In this document: piece by piece, positions 17,162 through 25,457 of the stretch
Layout of the letters: every line of letters begins with the position of its first letter
Position numbering within the stretch: the first letter of the stretch is position 1
Assembly: GCA_020639235.1 (NCBI GenBank)
Contig: JACKHC010000001.1
Coordinates: forward strand, 1,426,001-1,490,000
From: Phycisphaeraceae bacterium
GTDB lineage: Bacteria > Planctomycetota > Phycisphaerae > Phycisphaerales > UBA1924
Length of the DNA: 64,000 nucleotides
Direction: 5' to 3'
The notes under the pieces: generated by a model
The model's database searches: none
The model's input: the letters and a program-made list of their open reading frames with translations, nothing else
Told to the model about the DNA's origin: nothing
Program-made: the position numbers and the translations under genes

Positions 17162-17713
17162 TCAGCAGGTCGAACAGGCACGGGGCTCGACACGCGGGAA
17201 GTCAATCTCGATGTCGAACGCGCGATTGAAGATGTTGGTGAACAGATTCAACGCGACAGCGCCGATGATCTCCGCGATCTGGGCATCACTGAACCCCGAG
17301 TCGCGCACCCGATCGATATCGGCTTCGTCCACCCCGCCCCGGGTCTCGAGGATGCGCCGGGCAAACGCCAGCGCCGCGTGCGCCTTCGATTCCGATGCCT
17401 CACCGTCGCGGGCCGCCTCGATCGCTTTGGCATCCAGGCCGGCCATCTCACCCAGCACGGTATGGGCGGAAAGGCAATAGGCGCACGCATTGGTCTCGGC
17501 GGTGAACAGCGCGATGCGCTCGCGAATCGAGGCCGGCAACTCACCGCCGCCCAGCGCCGCATTGAACTGAGCCCACGATGCGAGCACAGCGGGGGCGTTG
17601 GCCATCGCACCGGCCATGTTGGGCACCATCCCCAGGCCCCGTTGGAGCGAGAGGAGTGTCTCTTTGCTGGTGCCGGAAACGGTTTCAACGGACTGGATCG
17701 GTAGCCGGGACAT
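17162..17713 (-). CDS. Carboxymuconolactone decarboxylase/AhpD-like protein
   Basis: 183 residues. The CxxC-xxxH signature appears as CAYCLSAH at residues 77-84, the redox and proton-relay site of AhpD-type peroxidase-related proteins. The family is all-helical and forms trimers or hexamers, acting in alkylhydroperoxide or carboxymuconolactone chemistry. It ends in CSTC, an additional vicinal pair. GAAGGAGG stands upstream of the ATG. It is the first gene of the divergent set facing the TetR-family regulator, with the palindromic site at 17855-17874 in the promoter region. Together with an isochorismatase-like hydrolase this suggests response to an oxidant or electrophile, which is inference. 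Confidence 0.87.
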   Translation of the reverse strand: MSRLPIQSVETVSGTSKETLLSLQRGLGMVPNMAGAMANAPAVLASWAQFNAALGGGELPASIRERIALFTAETNACAYCLSAHTVLGEMAGLDAKAIEAARDGEASESKAHAALAFARRILETRGGVDEADIDRVRDSGFSDAQIAEIIGAVALNLFTNIFNRAFDIEIDFPRVEPRACSTC

Positions 17714-17854
17714 GATGTGCCTCCTTCAGGCAAGGCAACGCCCACCCCGAGCCGCACACCGGCCGGGATCGGATCGCTGCGGGTTGTGTCGGTGCTCGCG
17801 GCACCGGGTGGCTGTGGGGTCCATTCCGGTCTGGAACATGCTCCACGCCACAAA

Positions 17855-17874
17855 TATACTGACCAGTCAGTATA
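17855..17874. promoter_or_regulatory. Palindromic operator TATACTGAC-CA-GTCAGTATA
   Basis: Nine-base perfect arms around a two-base centre, in the 337-base divergent region between the AhpD-like gene and the TetR-like gene. Length and symmetry fit a TetR-family dimer. The half-site core CAGTCAGT recurs at 18013-18020 before tetR. Confidence 0.75.
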
Positions 17875-18005
17875 ATACAAGCGAAGCGGACGAAAAAGAT
17901 CAGGAATTCAATCAAAGCCGCGATCGTGAGTGCCAATAGCTGATTCTGGCGCCGAAATAATCCTCTATTCGCGTTGCTGAGTTCGATCTTTCATGCCAGC
18001 ATGTG

Positions 18006-18025
18006 TATTGTTCAGTCAGTCAATA
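18006..18025. promoter_or_regulatory. Second, imperfect operator before the TetR-like gene
   Basis: TATTG and CAATA flank a core containing CAGTCAGT, which is shared with the 17855-17874 palindrome. It lies 25 bases before the chosen tetR start codon, as expected for autoregulation. Confidence 0.5.
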
Positions 18026-18050
18026 TTCATACCCCAGCCGGGATGACGCC

Positions 18051-18632
18051 ATGCCTCCGAGCCGCCGGGATGATCTGATCGATGCCGCGATGCGTGTCTT
18101 CTACAGGCACGGCTTCCACGCCTCGAGTCTGGACGACATCCAGAAGGAGGGCGGCATCAGCCGGATGACGCTCTACAACCACTTCAAGTCCAAGGACGAA
18201 CTCGTTGTCGCGGCCATGCGCCGGCGCGACGAGATTTTCCGCAACAAGATGATGAAATTCGTCGAGTCGAAGGCAAAGACGCCCCACGAGAGAATCACCG
18301 CCGTATTCGACTTCCACGAAGACTGGTTCACGGGCGATGAGTTCTGCGGCTGCATGTTCATCAACGCATCGGCGGAGTTTGCGGCCGCGGACTCAGCGCC
18401 ACGCCGAATCGCGGCCGAGCACAAGCGCGAGATCGTGAGATACCTCCGGGAACAGTGCGAAGCCGCGGGCATCGCGGACCCCGACGACACCGCCGAGCAA
18501 CTCAACATTCTGCTCGAGGGCGCGATCGTGACAGCCCGCGTGGTCGGACAGGTCGCCGATGGCGGTCGCGATCCAGGCGCAGCCGCCCGCCTCGCCAAGC
18601 GCATGGCACTGTCGTTGATCGCAAATCGATAA
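18051..18632 (+). CDS. TetR/AcrR-family transcriptional regulator
   Basis: 193 residues. The N-terminal helix-turn-helix appears as DLIDAAMRVFYRHGFHASSLDDI and GGISRMTLYNHFKSKDELV, the TetR signature. The ligand domain contains FCGCMFINASAEF, similar to the TetR_C group found in electrophile-responsive repressors, and the two Cys could be sensors. An earlier in-frame start at 18003 would place the second operator inside the gene, so 18051 is preferred, although no strong ribosome site is visible. It is divergent from the AhpD/NTF2/isochorismatase set and probably represses both itself and that set. Confidence 0.88.
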   Translation: MPPSRRDDLIDAAMRVFYRHGFHASSLDDIQKEGGISRMTLYNHFKSKDELVVAAMRRRDEIFRNKMMKFVESKAKTPHERITAVFDFHEDWFTGDEFCGCMFINASAEFAAADSAPRRIAAEHKREIVRYLREQCEAAGIADPDDTAEQLNILLEGAIVTARVVGQVADGGRDPGAAARLAKRMALSLIANR

Positions 18633-18872
18633 CAGGCGGGCTTCTGACGGCCGCCGTTCCGGGACTCGCTGAATCACTTAGGCGCGCCCGCAGTTCGCAA
18701 TCACCGGTGTATCGCGCACTGCAACGCCGGAAGTGATCCCGGCGCGACATCTCTGCTGCTGGCTGTTTCACGACCCCCGAGTCGCATGCCTGTTCAGAGC
18801 GGCATCCATTCCCAAGCAGTCGAGCCAGACGACTCACGCGCAGAGCATCCATCTGGGCACTTCCATTCCCCC

Positions 18873-18878
18873 TACAAT
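18873..18878 (+). promoter_or_regulatory. TACAAT -10 box, eight bases before the thiolase start
   Basis: TACAAT followed by eight bases and the ATG at 18887, with no Shine-Dalgarno sequence. Leaderless transcription is likely. The rest of 18633-18886 shows nothing identifiable. Confidence 0.45.
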
Positions 18879-18886
18879 CCCCGCCT

Positions 18887-20092
18887 ATGCCACGAAGAGC
18901 CGCCGTTATCTGCGCCCTGCGGACCCCCATCGGTCGGTATGGCGGAGCCCTTTCCTCCGTCCGCCCCGACGACCTCGCCGCGCTCGTCATCCGCGCGGTC
19001 GTCGCCCGGAGCGGGGTCGATCCGTCGCTCATCGACGATGTCTATTTCGGCTCCGCCAACCAAGCCGGCGAAGACAACCGCGATGTCGCGCGCATGGCGG
19101 CGCTCCTTGCAGGGCTGCCCATCACCGTGCCGGGCGTCACCGTCAACCGCCTCTGCGCCTCGGGACTCGAAGCCATCAACATCGCGGCTCGCATGATCGA
19201 AGCCGACCACGGCGATGTCTTCATCGCCGGAGGCGTCGAGTCCATGAGCCGGGCGCCGCTCGTCATGAGCAAGGCCGAGTCCGCCTTCGACCGCACGCAG
19301 CAGATCTTCGATACCTCCATCGGGTGGCGATTCGTCAACCCGAAGCTCTCAGCGATGCACCACCCGTACTCGATGGGCGAGACCGCCGAGAATGTCGCCA
19401 GGAAGCACGCCATCTCCCGCGAAGATCAGGACAAATTCGCGCTCGCGAGCCAGCAGAAGTGGGCAGCAGCGCATGAGAAAGCCCTGTTCGCCGACGAGAT
19501 CATCCCCGTCGAGATACCCCAGCGCAAGGGCGACCCGATCATCGTGAGCACCGACGAGCACCCGCGCCCCGACACGACGCTCGAAGCACTCGCGCGCCTG
19601 AAGCCCGCGTTCTCAAAGGAGCCCGGCGCCACCGTCACCGCGGGCAACGCCTCCGGCGTCAATGATGGGGCCGCGGCGCTCCTCATCGTCGAGTCCGAGA
19701 GAGCCAAATCGCTCGGCCTCAAGCCCATCGCGTACGTCGGCCACAGCGCATCCGCCGGCGTCGACCCCGCCTATATGGGCATCGGCCCCGTCCCCGCGAC
19801 GCGCAACGCGCTCCAGCGCGCCGGTCTTTCGCTCTCCGACATCGATCTCGTCGAACTCAACGAAGCGTTCGCGGCCCAGTCCATCGCGTGCATCCGCGAA
19901 CTCGGGCTCGACAACTCCATCGTCAATGTCAACGGCGGCGCCATCGCCATCGGTCACCCGCTCGGATGCACCGGCGCACGCATCGCCACCACACTGATCC
20001 ACGAGATGAGACGCCGCGGTTCCAAACACGGGCTGGCGTCCCTATGCGTCGGTGTAGGTCAGGGGCTCGCGACGATTTTCGAGAGCGACTGA
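18887..20092 (+). CDS. Thiolase (acetyl-CoA acyltransferase)
   Basis: 401 residues, the usual length for thiolase II. The acylated cysteine is in NRLCASGLEA, the proton-relay histidine in GGAIAIGHPLGCTGAR, and the second catalytic cysteine in ASLCVGVGQG. The enzyme cleaves 3-oxoacyl-CoA with CoA to acetyl-CoA plus a shortened acyl-CoA, or runs in reverse. The sequence is closest in feel to PcaF-type (3-oxoadipyl-CoA) thiolases. It ends three bases from the convergent aminotransferase gene. With the CoA-transferase opposite, it would perform the last step of a 3-oxoacid degradation route. Simple acetoacetate metabolism is the alternative. Confidence 0.92.
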   Translation: MPRRAAVICALRTPIGRYGGALSSVRPDDLAALVIRAVVARSGVDPSLIDDVYFGSANQAGEDNRDVARMAALLAGLPITVPGVTVNRLCASGLEAINIAARMIEADHGDVFIAGGVESMSRAPLVMSKAESAFDRTQQIFDTSIGWRFVNPKLSAMHHPYSMGETAENVARKHAISREDQDKFALASQQKWAAAHEKALFADEIIPVEIPQRKGDPIIVSTDEHPRPDTTLEALARLKPAFSKEPGATVTAGNASGVNDGAAALLIVESERAKSLGLKPIAYVGHSASAGVDPAYMGIGPVPATRNALQRAGLSLSDIDLVELNEAFAAQSIACIRELGLDNSIVNVNGGAIAIGHPLGCTGARIATTLIHEMRRRGSKHGLASLCVGVGQGLATIFESD

Positions 20093-20095
20093 CGC

Positions 20096-21418
20096 TCAGG
20101 GCATCGCCGCGATCTTCTCGAACCCGCTCCGCATCGCGTCGAGCAGATCGTCGACCTCCGCGTCACCCATGGGCGTCGAGAGCGCGCACGAGCACGAGTT
20201 GATGAGGATGAACCCCGCGTCGAACATGTGGTCGAGCATCACCTTGACGCGCTTGTTCTCTTCCGCCGTGGTGTGCGCCTCGCGGTAGTTCGTGGGGGCC
20301 GTCGCCTTCATATGCACGCGGAACATCGAGCCGCCACCGGTCACACTCGCCCTCGCGCCCGTCTGACGGATCATCTCCCGGATGCTCGCGATCGCGCGCT
20401 CCGCCATCCCGTTGAGGCGCGCCACCTCTGAACGGTCGAACTTCTCCATCGCCGCCAAACCCGCCGTCAGACTGATCGGGTTCGCCGAGAAGGTGCCCGA
20501 GTGCGGATACACATACGACTTGGAACGCGGGTTGAGCACATCCATCACATCCCTCCGGCCCGCGATCGCACCGATCGGGAATCCCCCGCCGATCATCTTG
20601 CCCATCGCAGTCAGGTCCGGGCGGAGCCCGTACTGCTCCTGCAAACCGGTGTAATGCGACCGCAGCGTGATCACCTCATCCAGCAGCAGCAGCACGCCGT
20701 TCTTCTTCGTCCAGTCGCGCAGCGCCGCGACATACTCCGGGTCCGCCGGGTTCAGACCCACGCGGTGAGGCATCAGGTCCAGCACCAGGCACGCCAACTT
20801 GTCCTTCGAACGCTCCAGCAACGAGATCGAGCGGTCGATGTTGTTGTACGGAATCACCACAACCTCATTGACCGCCGACTCGGGCGTGCCCTTCACCAGC
20901 GGCACGCGCCGTGGCTCGTCCGCATCGCCCCAGTTCGCCGGTGATGGCGTCTGGCTCACCTCAACAAAGTCGTACGCCCCGTGGTACGCGCCCTCCGCCT
21001 TGGCGATCATCGGGCGACCCGTGAACGCGCGCGACGCCTTGATCCCCACCATCAGCGCCTCGGTCCCGGAGTTCACGAAACGCATCATGTCGAACCCGGG
21101 GATGCGCTCATTGAGATACTCGGCGTACCGGACCTCGATCTCGGTGCCGATGTTGTACGCGGTACCCTTGCGCAGCTGCGCCGTCACCGCCCGCACCATG
21201 TCCGGATCGGCATGTCCGTGGATCAGCGACGCCATGTTGTTGGCGAAGTCGAGGCGCGTCACCCCCTCGATGTCCGTGATCCGGCATCCCTCGGCGTGAT
21301 CGGCGTACAGCGGGTGCGGATCGCGGAACGCCGCGTTCCGGCTCACGCCGCCCGGCAGAACCTTCAGGGCCCGCTCATACAGGGCGGCGCTTCGCGTCAC
21401 ATCCACATGCGTGCTCAT
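20096..21418 (-). CDS. Class III PLP aminotransferase, GSA/beta-amino acid type
   Basis: 440 residues, fold type I. The Schiff-base lysine is Lys274 in AMGKMIGGGFPIGA, and Asp247 in LLLLDEVI contacts the PLP nitrogen. The protein resembles glutamate-1-semialdehyde aminomutase. The N-terminal LPGGVSR, with Arg27, also fits the related beta-amino acid aminotransferases, where an Arg in this loop binds the carboxylate. The chosen ATG at 21418 lies 44 bases inside the end of the CoA-transferase B gene, and the ribosome site is weak. A haem-biosynthesis role (hemL) is less likely because no tetrapyrrole gene is nearby. The context with CoA-transferase and thiolase favours conversion of a 3-amino acid to a 3-oxoacid. 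Confidence 0.85.
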   Translation of the reverse strand: MSTHVDVTRSAALYERALKVLPGGVSRNAAFRDPHPLYADHAEGCRITDIEGVTRLDFANNMASLIHGHADPDMVRAVTAQLRKGTAYNIGTEIEVRYAEYLNERIPGFDMMRFVNSGTEALMVGIKASRAFTGRPMIAKAEGAYHGAYDFVEVSQTPSPANWGDADEPRRVPLVKGTPESAVNEVVVIPYNNIDRSISLLERSKDKLACLVLDLMPHRVGLNPADPEYVAALRDWTKKNGVLLLLDEVITLRSHYTGLQEQYGLRPDLTAMGKMIGGGFPIGAIAGRRDVMDVLNPRSKSYVYPHSGTFSANPISLTAGLAAMEKFDRSEVARLNGMAERAIASIREMIRQTGARASVTGGGSMFRVHMKATAPTNYREAHTTAEENKRVKVMLDHMFDAGFILINSCSCALSTPMGDAEVDDLLDAMRSGFEKIAAMP

Positions 21419-22097
21419 GACATTGTCCCGTTGCAAGAGGTGCCGATCGCAGCAGGGGGGCGCCGGTCCGCTCCCGTACATATTCAAACTCCACGCCCGG
21501 AGCCAACTCGACCACGCGGAATCCGTCGCGCGTCACATCAACCACCGCCAGATCCGTGTACACCCGATTGATCACGCCACGGCCCGTCAGCGGGTAGGTG
21601 CACCGATCCACGAGCTTTGGCTCGCCGGTCTTGGTGCAATGCTGCGTGATGACATACACCGACTTCACGCCCGCCACGAGGTCCATCGCGCCGCCCACCG
21701 CGGGAATCGCACCGGGTTCACCCGTCGACCAGTTCGCCAGATCGCCGTTCTGCGCCACCTGCATCGCGCCGAGCACGCACAGGTCGATGTGCCCGCCCCG
21801 GATCATCGCGAAACTGTCGGCGTGATGGAAGTACGACGCGCCGGCAATAGCAGTCACCTGCCGCTTGCCGGCGTTGATGAGTTCGGGATCGCCCTCACCC
21901 GGCGCGGGCGACGGCCCCATGCCGAGCAGACCGTTCTCCGTGTGGTAAATCAGCGTACGCCCAGCCGGCACGAACTTCGCAACCAGTTCCGGAATCCCGA
22001 TCCCGAGATTCACATACGAGCCGTTTGGGATGTCCAGCGCCAGCCGCCGGGCCATCTCGTCGCGCGACCACCCGATCTGTTCCTCGCCCGTCGTCAT
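21375..22097 (-). CDS. scoB: 3-oxoacid CoA-transferase, subunit B
   Basis: 240 residues. The catalytic glutamate motif is in HTENGLLGMGP (about residues 52-62), which forms the glutamyl-CoA intermediate. NLGIGIPELVA at the start and GGAMDLVAGVKSVYVITQHCTKTGEPKLV later are typical of the beta subunit. It transfers CoA, usually from succinyl-CoA, to acetoacetate or another 3-oxoacid. The start overlaps the stop of subunit A (ATGA, 22094-22097), and its own 3' end overlaps the aminotransferase start by 44 bases. The tail after residue 215 is longer than usual, in an Arg/Cys-rich extension. Confidence 0.92.
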   Translation of the reverse strand: MTTGEEQIGWSRDEMARRLALDIPNGSYVNLGIGIPELVAKFVPAGRTLIYHTENGLLGMGPSPAPGEGDPELINAGKRQVTAIAGASYFHHADSFAMIRGGHIDLCVLGAMQVAQNGDLANWSTGEPGAIPAVGGAMDLVAGVKSVYVITQHCTKTGEPKLVDRCTYPLTGRGVINRVYTDLAVVDVTRDGFRVVELAPGVEFEYVRERTGAPLLRSAPLATGQCHEHACGCDAKRRPV

Positions 22098-22804
22098 GGA
22101 TAGGTCGCTCCCGCTGCAACGAGTTCCGACTCATGCATCGGCGATGCAACCCCGACCACTCGACTCACAAAGATGCCCGGCGTCACGACCACTTCAGGGT
22201 CAAGCATGCCCGCCTCGACGATCTCGTTCACCTGCACCACCGCAACCCGCGCCGCCATCGCCATGATCGGCCCGAAGTTCCGCGCCGTCTTGCTATAGAC
22301 AACATTGCCGTAGGGGTCCGCCCGCCGCCCCTTGATGAGCGCGAAGTCCGCCCGAAGGCCGCGCTCCATCAGGTACTCCTTCCCATCGAACTCGCGCGAC
22401 TCCTTGCCCTCCGCCAGCGGCGTGCCCACCGCCGCCGGAGTGAAGAACGCCGGAATACCGGCGCCGCCGGCGCGAATCCGCTCCGCGAGCGTGCCCTGCG
22501 GCACGAGTTCTAACTCGATCCTCCCGCTCCGGTACAAATCGGGGAACACAGTCGAGTTCGCCGTCCGCGGGAACGAGCACACCACCTTCGACACCCGCCC
22601 CGCCTTGAGCAGCGCCGCAAGACCGACCTCGCCGCTCCCGGTGTTGTTGCTGATGACCGTCAGATCGCGCGCGCCCTGGTCGATGAGCGCGTGAATCAAC
22701 TCGATCGGGCTCCCTGCCTCGCCGAATCCGCCGATCATCACCGACGCGCCGTCGGGCACATCCGCGACGGCGTCCGCGGCGCTCTGGTACCGCTTGTCGA
22801 TCAT
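22094..22804 (-). CDS. scoA: 3-oxoacid CoA-transferase, subunit A
   Basis: 236 residues. IGGFGEAGSPIELIHALI near the start and SNNTGSGEVGLAALLKAGRV follow the alpha-subunit pattern of SCOT-type enzymes. GYGNVVY-like DPYGNVVYSKTARNFGP and the C-terminal VVVTPGIFVSRVV complete it. I chose the ATG at 22804; the in-frame start at 22819 is TTG and reads into the upstream gene. It forms a heterotetramer with subunit B. The upstream radical SAM gene ends only 11 bases before, so all four minus-strand genes probably form one transcript. Confidence 0.92.
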   Translation of the reverse strand: MIDKRYQSAADAVADVPDGASVMIGGFGEAGSPIELIHALIDQGARDLTVISNNTGSGEVGLAALLKAGRVSKVVCSFPRTANSTVFPDLYRSGRIELELVPQGTLAERIRAGGAGIPAFFTPAAVGTPLAEGKESREFDGKEYLMERGLRADFALIKGRRADPYGNVVYSKTARNFGPIMAMAARVAVVQVNEIVEAGMLDPEVVVTPGIFVSRVVGVASPMHESELVAAGATYP

Positions 22805-22815
22805 GGTTCGTGCTC

Positions 22816-24246
22816 TCAATGGGCTGCGAGCGACTTGGCGTCCTTCACACGGTTGTAGGCGAACAGCCCCGCCTCATCGAACAGCACACGATCCTCGTAG
22901 TCGTTGAACCAGATCGCCTTCGGGTTGCGCCCGACGATGCACACCTTGCACCGGTCCGGCGCGCTGCCCGCATTGCGCAGAATCTTGAAGATCACCACGC
23001 CATTCTCCGCGCCGGGCAGCCCCGCGATCGGCTTGTCCGTCACCGCGACAACCTCGGTCTTGCCCTTGTAGTGCGTGATGGAGAGCCGCGCATGCGCCTC
23101 CACGCCCGACAAGCCCTTCTGCGACTCGTTGAGAATCTGCCACGCCCGCTCGATGGGAACGTTGAACGCCTTGTACGCGACGATGTCACGACCGCAGAAA
23201 AAGTAGTGGTTCTCCGCGCCGACGCGCTTCATCTCGCGCTGCATGAGCCGCAGCGCATCGGGGTCGTCGTTGATGTCCTTGATGATCGGCGTCTGGTTCT
23301 CGACCGTCACGAAGCCGCGCGAGAGCAGCCCCCGCATCGCCGTGAGCGTGTCCGGCACCCACTGATGCACACCCATCCCGTCCTGGATGTAGTTCCCGTC
23401 GTCGTCCTTCATCAGGAACTCGTCGGGGTGCTCGAAGTGGATCATCAGATGGACGCCGACATCCGGATAGGTCTCGTGGAACGCGTCGAGCATCGCCAGG
23501 AATGTCGGGTCGAAGCGCTTCGGATAGAACGCCATCTCCTTCGTGCCGATGCGGATCGACTCGATCCCGCTCTCGGCCAGCGCCGCCATCCACGCCGCGA
23601 TCTTCGAGTTCGCCAGCACCATCGGGTCGCCGCCCGACATCAGGATCTCGCGCAGCTTCTCGCGCCCGGAGTCCGGGTGACGCCCGCCGTTTGCCGCGAC
23701 CTGCTCATTGAACTCCCGGATGTATGCCGTCACCTCGGGAATCTGCGCCAAGCCCTTCTTCGCGACCGTGCCGTCCTTGCGGGCGATCTCTTTCCGGGCG
23801 ATCAACTCTTCGCGGTAGCAGAACCGGCAGTGCGCCGAGCATGTCGAGACGACATACATCAGACCCATCTCGTACTTGTGAAGCAGCCCCTCGACCGGGC
23901 TGTAGTCCATCTGATTGCCCGGGTCCTCCGAACCCGCCAGGTCGATCGTCTCGTCCGGGCTCGCCTTGACAAGCCGCTGCATCGGCTTGCTCTTGACCGC
24001 CAGATCGAAGTAATGCCGCGTCACCTTGACGGGCATCCGCTTCTCGACATCGCGGGGAGACCCCTTGAGCACCCGCAGCTGCACCAGCTCATCGCTGGAA
24101 TAAAAGTTCATCATGTCCGCCGGCGCGCGCTCATCGAAGAAGGGCGCCAAGCCATTGATGATCTCGCGCTTGTACTGCACATCCTCCACGCGCTCGAGAA
24201 AGGCCCGCTCGCGGTCGGTCTGCACATACTCCTGGGTCGTCGGCAT
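22816..24246 (-). CDS. Divergent KamA-family radical SAM protein (aminomutase-like)
   Basis: 476 residues. The radical SAM cluster motif is CSAHCRFC, Cys136, Cys140 and Cys143, followed by SGGDPMVL (205-212). The overall layout follows lysine 2,3-aminomutase, which moves an alpha-amino group to the beta carbon using PLP and a 5'-deoxyadenosyl radical. Two deviations stand out. The canonical PGGGGK PLP-lysine segment is missing, and around residues 388-400 there is LSITHYKGKTEV instead, with Lys394 and Lys396. There is also an insertion around residues 276-300 (DDDGNYIQDGMG). A CKVC pair lies at 433-436. The family is clear, but the substrate and even the PLP dependence are uncertain. It is divergent from an RpiR regulator, with GGAG ten bases before the ATG. 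Confidence 0.82.
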   Translation of the reverse strand: MPTTQEYVQTDRERAFLERVEDVQYKREIINGLAPFFDERAPADMMNFYSSDELVQLRVLKGSPRDVEKRMPVKVTRHYFDLAVKSKPMQRLVKASPDETIDLAGSEDPGNQMDYSPVEGLLHKYEMGLMYVVSTCSAHCRFCYREELIARKEIARKDGTVAKKGLAQIPEVTAYIREFNEQVAANGGRHPDSGREKLREILMSGGDPMVLANSKIAAWMAALAESGIESIRIGTKEMAFYPKRFDPTFLAMLDAFHETYPDVGVHLMIHFEHPDEFLMKDDDGNYIQDGMGVHQWVPDTLTAMRGLLSRGFVTVENQTPIIKDINDDPDALRLMQREMKRVGAENHYFFCGRDIVAYKAFNVPIERAWQILNESQKGLSGVEAHARLSITHYKGKTEVVAVTDKPIAGLPGAENGVVIFKILRNAGSAPDRCKVCIVGRNPKAIWFNDYEDRVLFDEAGLFAYNRVKDAKSLAAH

Positions 24247-24301
24247 CGGAGGGCACTCCAGAAAAGGTCGCTCCAGACTCGGATCGTCTTGAAATCAGAT
24301 G

Positions 24302-24324
24302 TACACTAATCCAATCTGAGTGTA
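24302..24324. promoter_or_regulatory. Inverted repeat TACACT-N11-AGTGTA in divergent promoter region
   Basis: Six-base perfect arms (24302-24307 and 24319-24324) in the 102-base space between the radical SAM gene and the RpiR-type regulator. It is a candidate operator for that regulator. Confidence 0.45.
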
Positions 24325-24348
24325 ACGCAATGACCAACAGGTGCCACC

Positions 24349-25248
24349 ATGTCTCTCCAAGAACTCATCGCGCCAGTCAGCGACTCCCTGACGCCCACCG
24401 AACGCCGAATCAGCGCGCTCCTCATTCAGGACGCCACGCTCCTCGCCTTCGGCACCGTCTCGGACATCGCCGAGCGTGTCGGCACCTCCAGACCTTCTAT
24501 CGTCAGGTTCGCGACCAAACTCGGATTCGACGGCTTCACCGACCTCCAGAACTGGATGCGCCAGGACCTCACCCGCCAACTCAACAGCCCAACCCGACGC
24601 GTCCGCCTCCGGGAAGGCCAGGCCACCCCCGTCCGAGAATCAATCAATAACGCCCTCCGCCACGCGCTCGACACACTCACCGACGAACGCCTCACGACCC
24701 TCGCCACACCCATCGCCAAAGCCCGCGCCGTCTGGATCCTCTCCGGCGAAACATCCATGGCCGGGGCGACCGTCCTGACCAGCGGCCTCTCGATGGTCCG
24801 CGATCACATCAACCTGGTGCACGAACAGACCGCCGCCCGCCAACTCTGCGGCGCCCAGCGCGACGACGCCGCGGTCATCTTCGATTTCGCCCGCTACCGC
24901 AGGCACTCGGTCGTCACCGCCCGCGCACTCGCCAAACAGGGCGTCACCATCATCGCGATCACCGACTCTCCCCTTTCTCCCCTCGCCTCACTCACCAAGA
25001 CCTGGTGCCAACTCATCATCCCCGCCGTCGGCCCCTTCGACAGCGCCCTCCCCGCCGTGCTCACAGCCGAACTCATCACAGCGCGCGTCGTGCGGCTCCT
25101 CGGCAAGAAGGCCCATGCCCGCATCGACCGCCTCGAAGAACTCTGGCAACAACTCGGCACATTCCTCGAATACGTCCCGCGTCAGCAGAAAATGAACGGT
25201 TCACCGATCGATCAAAGCCGCCCCCCGCGCACGACCCCGCCGAAATAG
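24349..25248 (+). CDS. MurR/RpiR-family transcriptional regulator
   Basis: 299 residues. The N-terminal RpiR helix-turn-helix (about 1-77) includes LTPTERRISALL and SDIAERVGTSRPSIVRFATKLGFDGFTDLQ. A SIS sugar-isomerase-type domain covers about residues 105-255. SIS domains in this family bind phosphosugars or other anionic metabolites, so the effector here could be an acyl or amino acid phosphate-like compound, but that is unknown. It is transcribed away from the KamA-like gene and ends 35 bases from the convergent ccoS gene. It probably controls the aminomutase/CoA-transferase/aminotransferase operon. Confidence 0.9.
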   Translation: MSLQELIAPVSDSLTPTERRISALLIQDATLLAFGTVSDIAERVGTSRPSIVRFATKLGFDGFTDLQNWMRQDLTRQLNSPTRRVRLREGQATPVRESINNALRHALDTLTDERLTTLATPIAKARAVWILSGETSMAGATVLTSGLSMVRDHINLVHEQTAARQLCGAQRDDAAVIFDFARYRRHSVVTARALAKQGVTIIAITDSPLSPLASLTKTWCQLIIPAVGPFDSALPAVLTAELITARVVRLLGKKAHARIDRLEELWQQLGTFLEYVPRQQKMNGSPIDQSRPPRTTPPK

Positions 25249-25283
25249 AGGCCGCCCCGCGCGCACGCAACCCCGTCGTCAAC

Positions 25284-25457
25284 TCATTCGCCGTCCCGCG
25301 GCCTGCCGCCCGACACCGGCTCATCATCAAACACCGCGCGTCCCGCCGGCGAGTCCATGTCGTCCATCTGGCCGCTCCGGGCGGCCCAGACGAACGCGCC
25401 GATGAACACCGCCGCCAGGACCAGCGCCAACGGCAGGATAATGAAGATCAGTTCCAC
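25284..25457 (-). CDS. ccoS: cbb3 oxidase assembly protein CcoS
   Basis: 57 residues, too short for most gene callers. It starts with GTG at 25457, with GGAG eight bases upstream, inside the end of ccoI (10-base overlap). The sequence begins VELIFIILPLALVLAAVFIG, a single membrane helix, followed by AFVWAARSGQMDDMDSPAGR and a short acidic tail, the typical CcoS pattern. It is needed for cofactor insertion into the oxidase in other bacteria. It is the last gene of the cco operon. Confidence 0.85.
   Translation of the reverse strand: MELIFIILPLALVLAAVFIGAFVWAARSGQMDDMDSPAGRAVFDDEPVSGGRPRDGE

Noticed and set aside
15584..17704. A very long open frame on the plus strand opposite the isochorismatase, NTF2-like and AhpD-like genes
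   Set aside because: Antisense shadow of three well-supported minus-strand genes. Its product is Arg/Asp/Val-rich low complexity with no domain.
20096..21418. Calling the class III aminotransferase hemL (glutamate-1-semialdehyde aminomutase)
   Set aside because: Sequence alone allows it, but the operon partners are CoA-transferase and radical SAM genes rather than tetrapyrrole genes, and the beta-amino acid aminotransferases are close relatives. Left without symbol.
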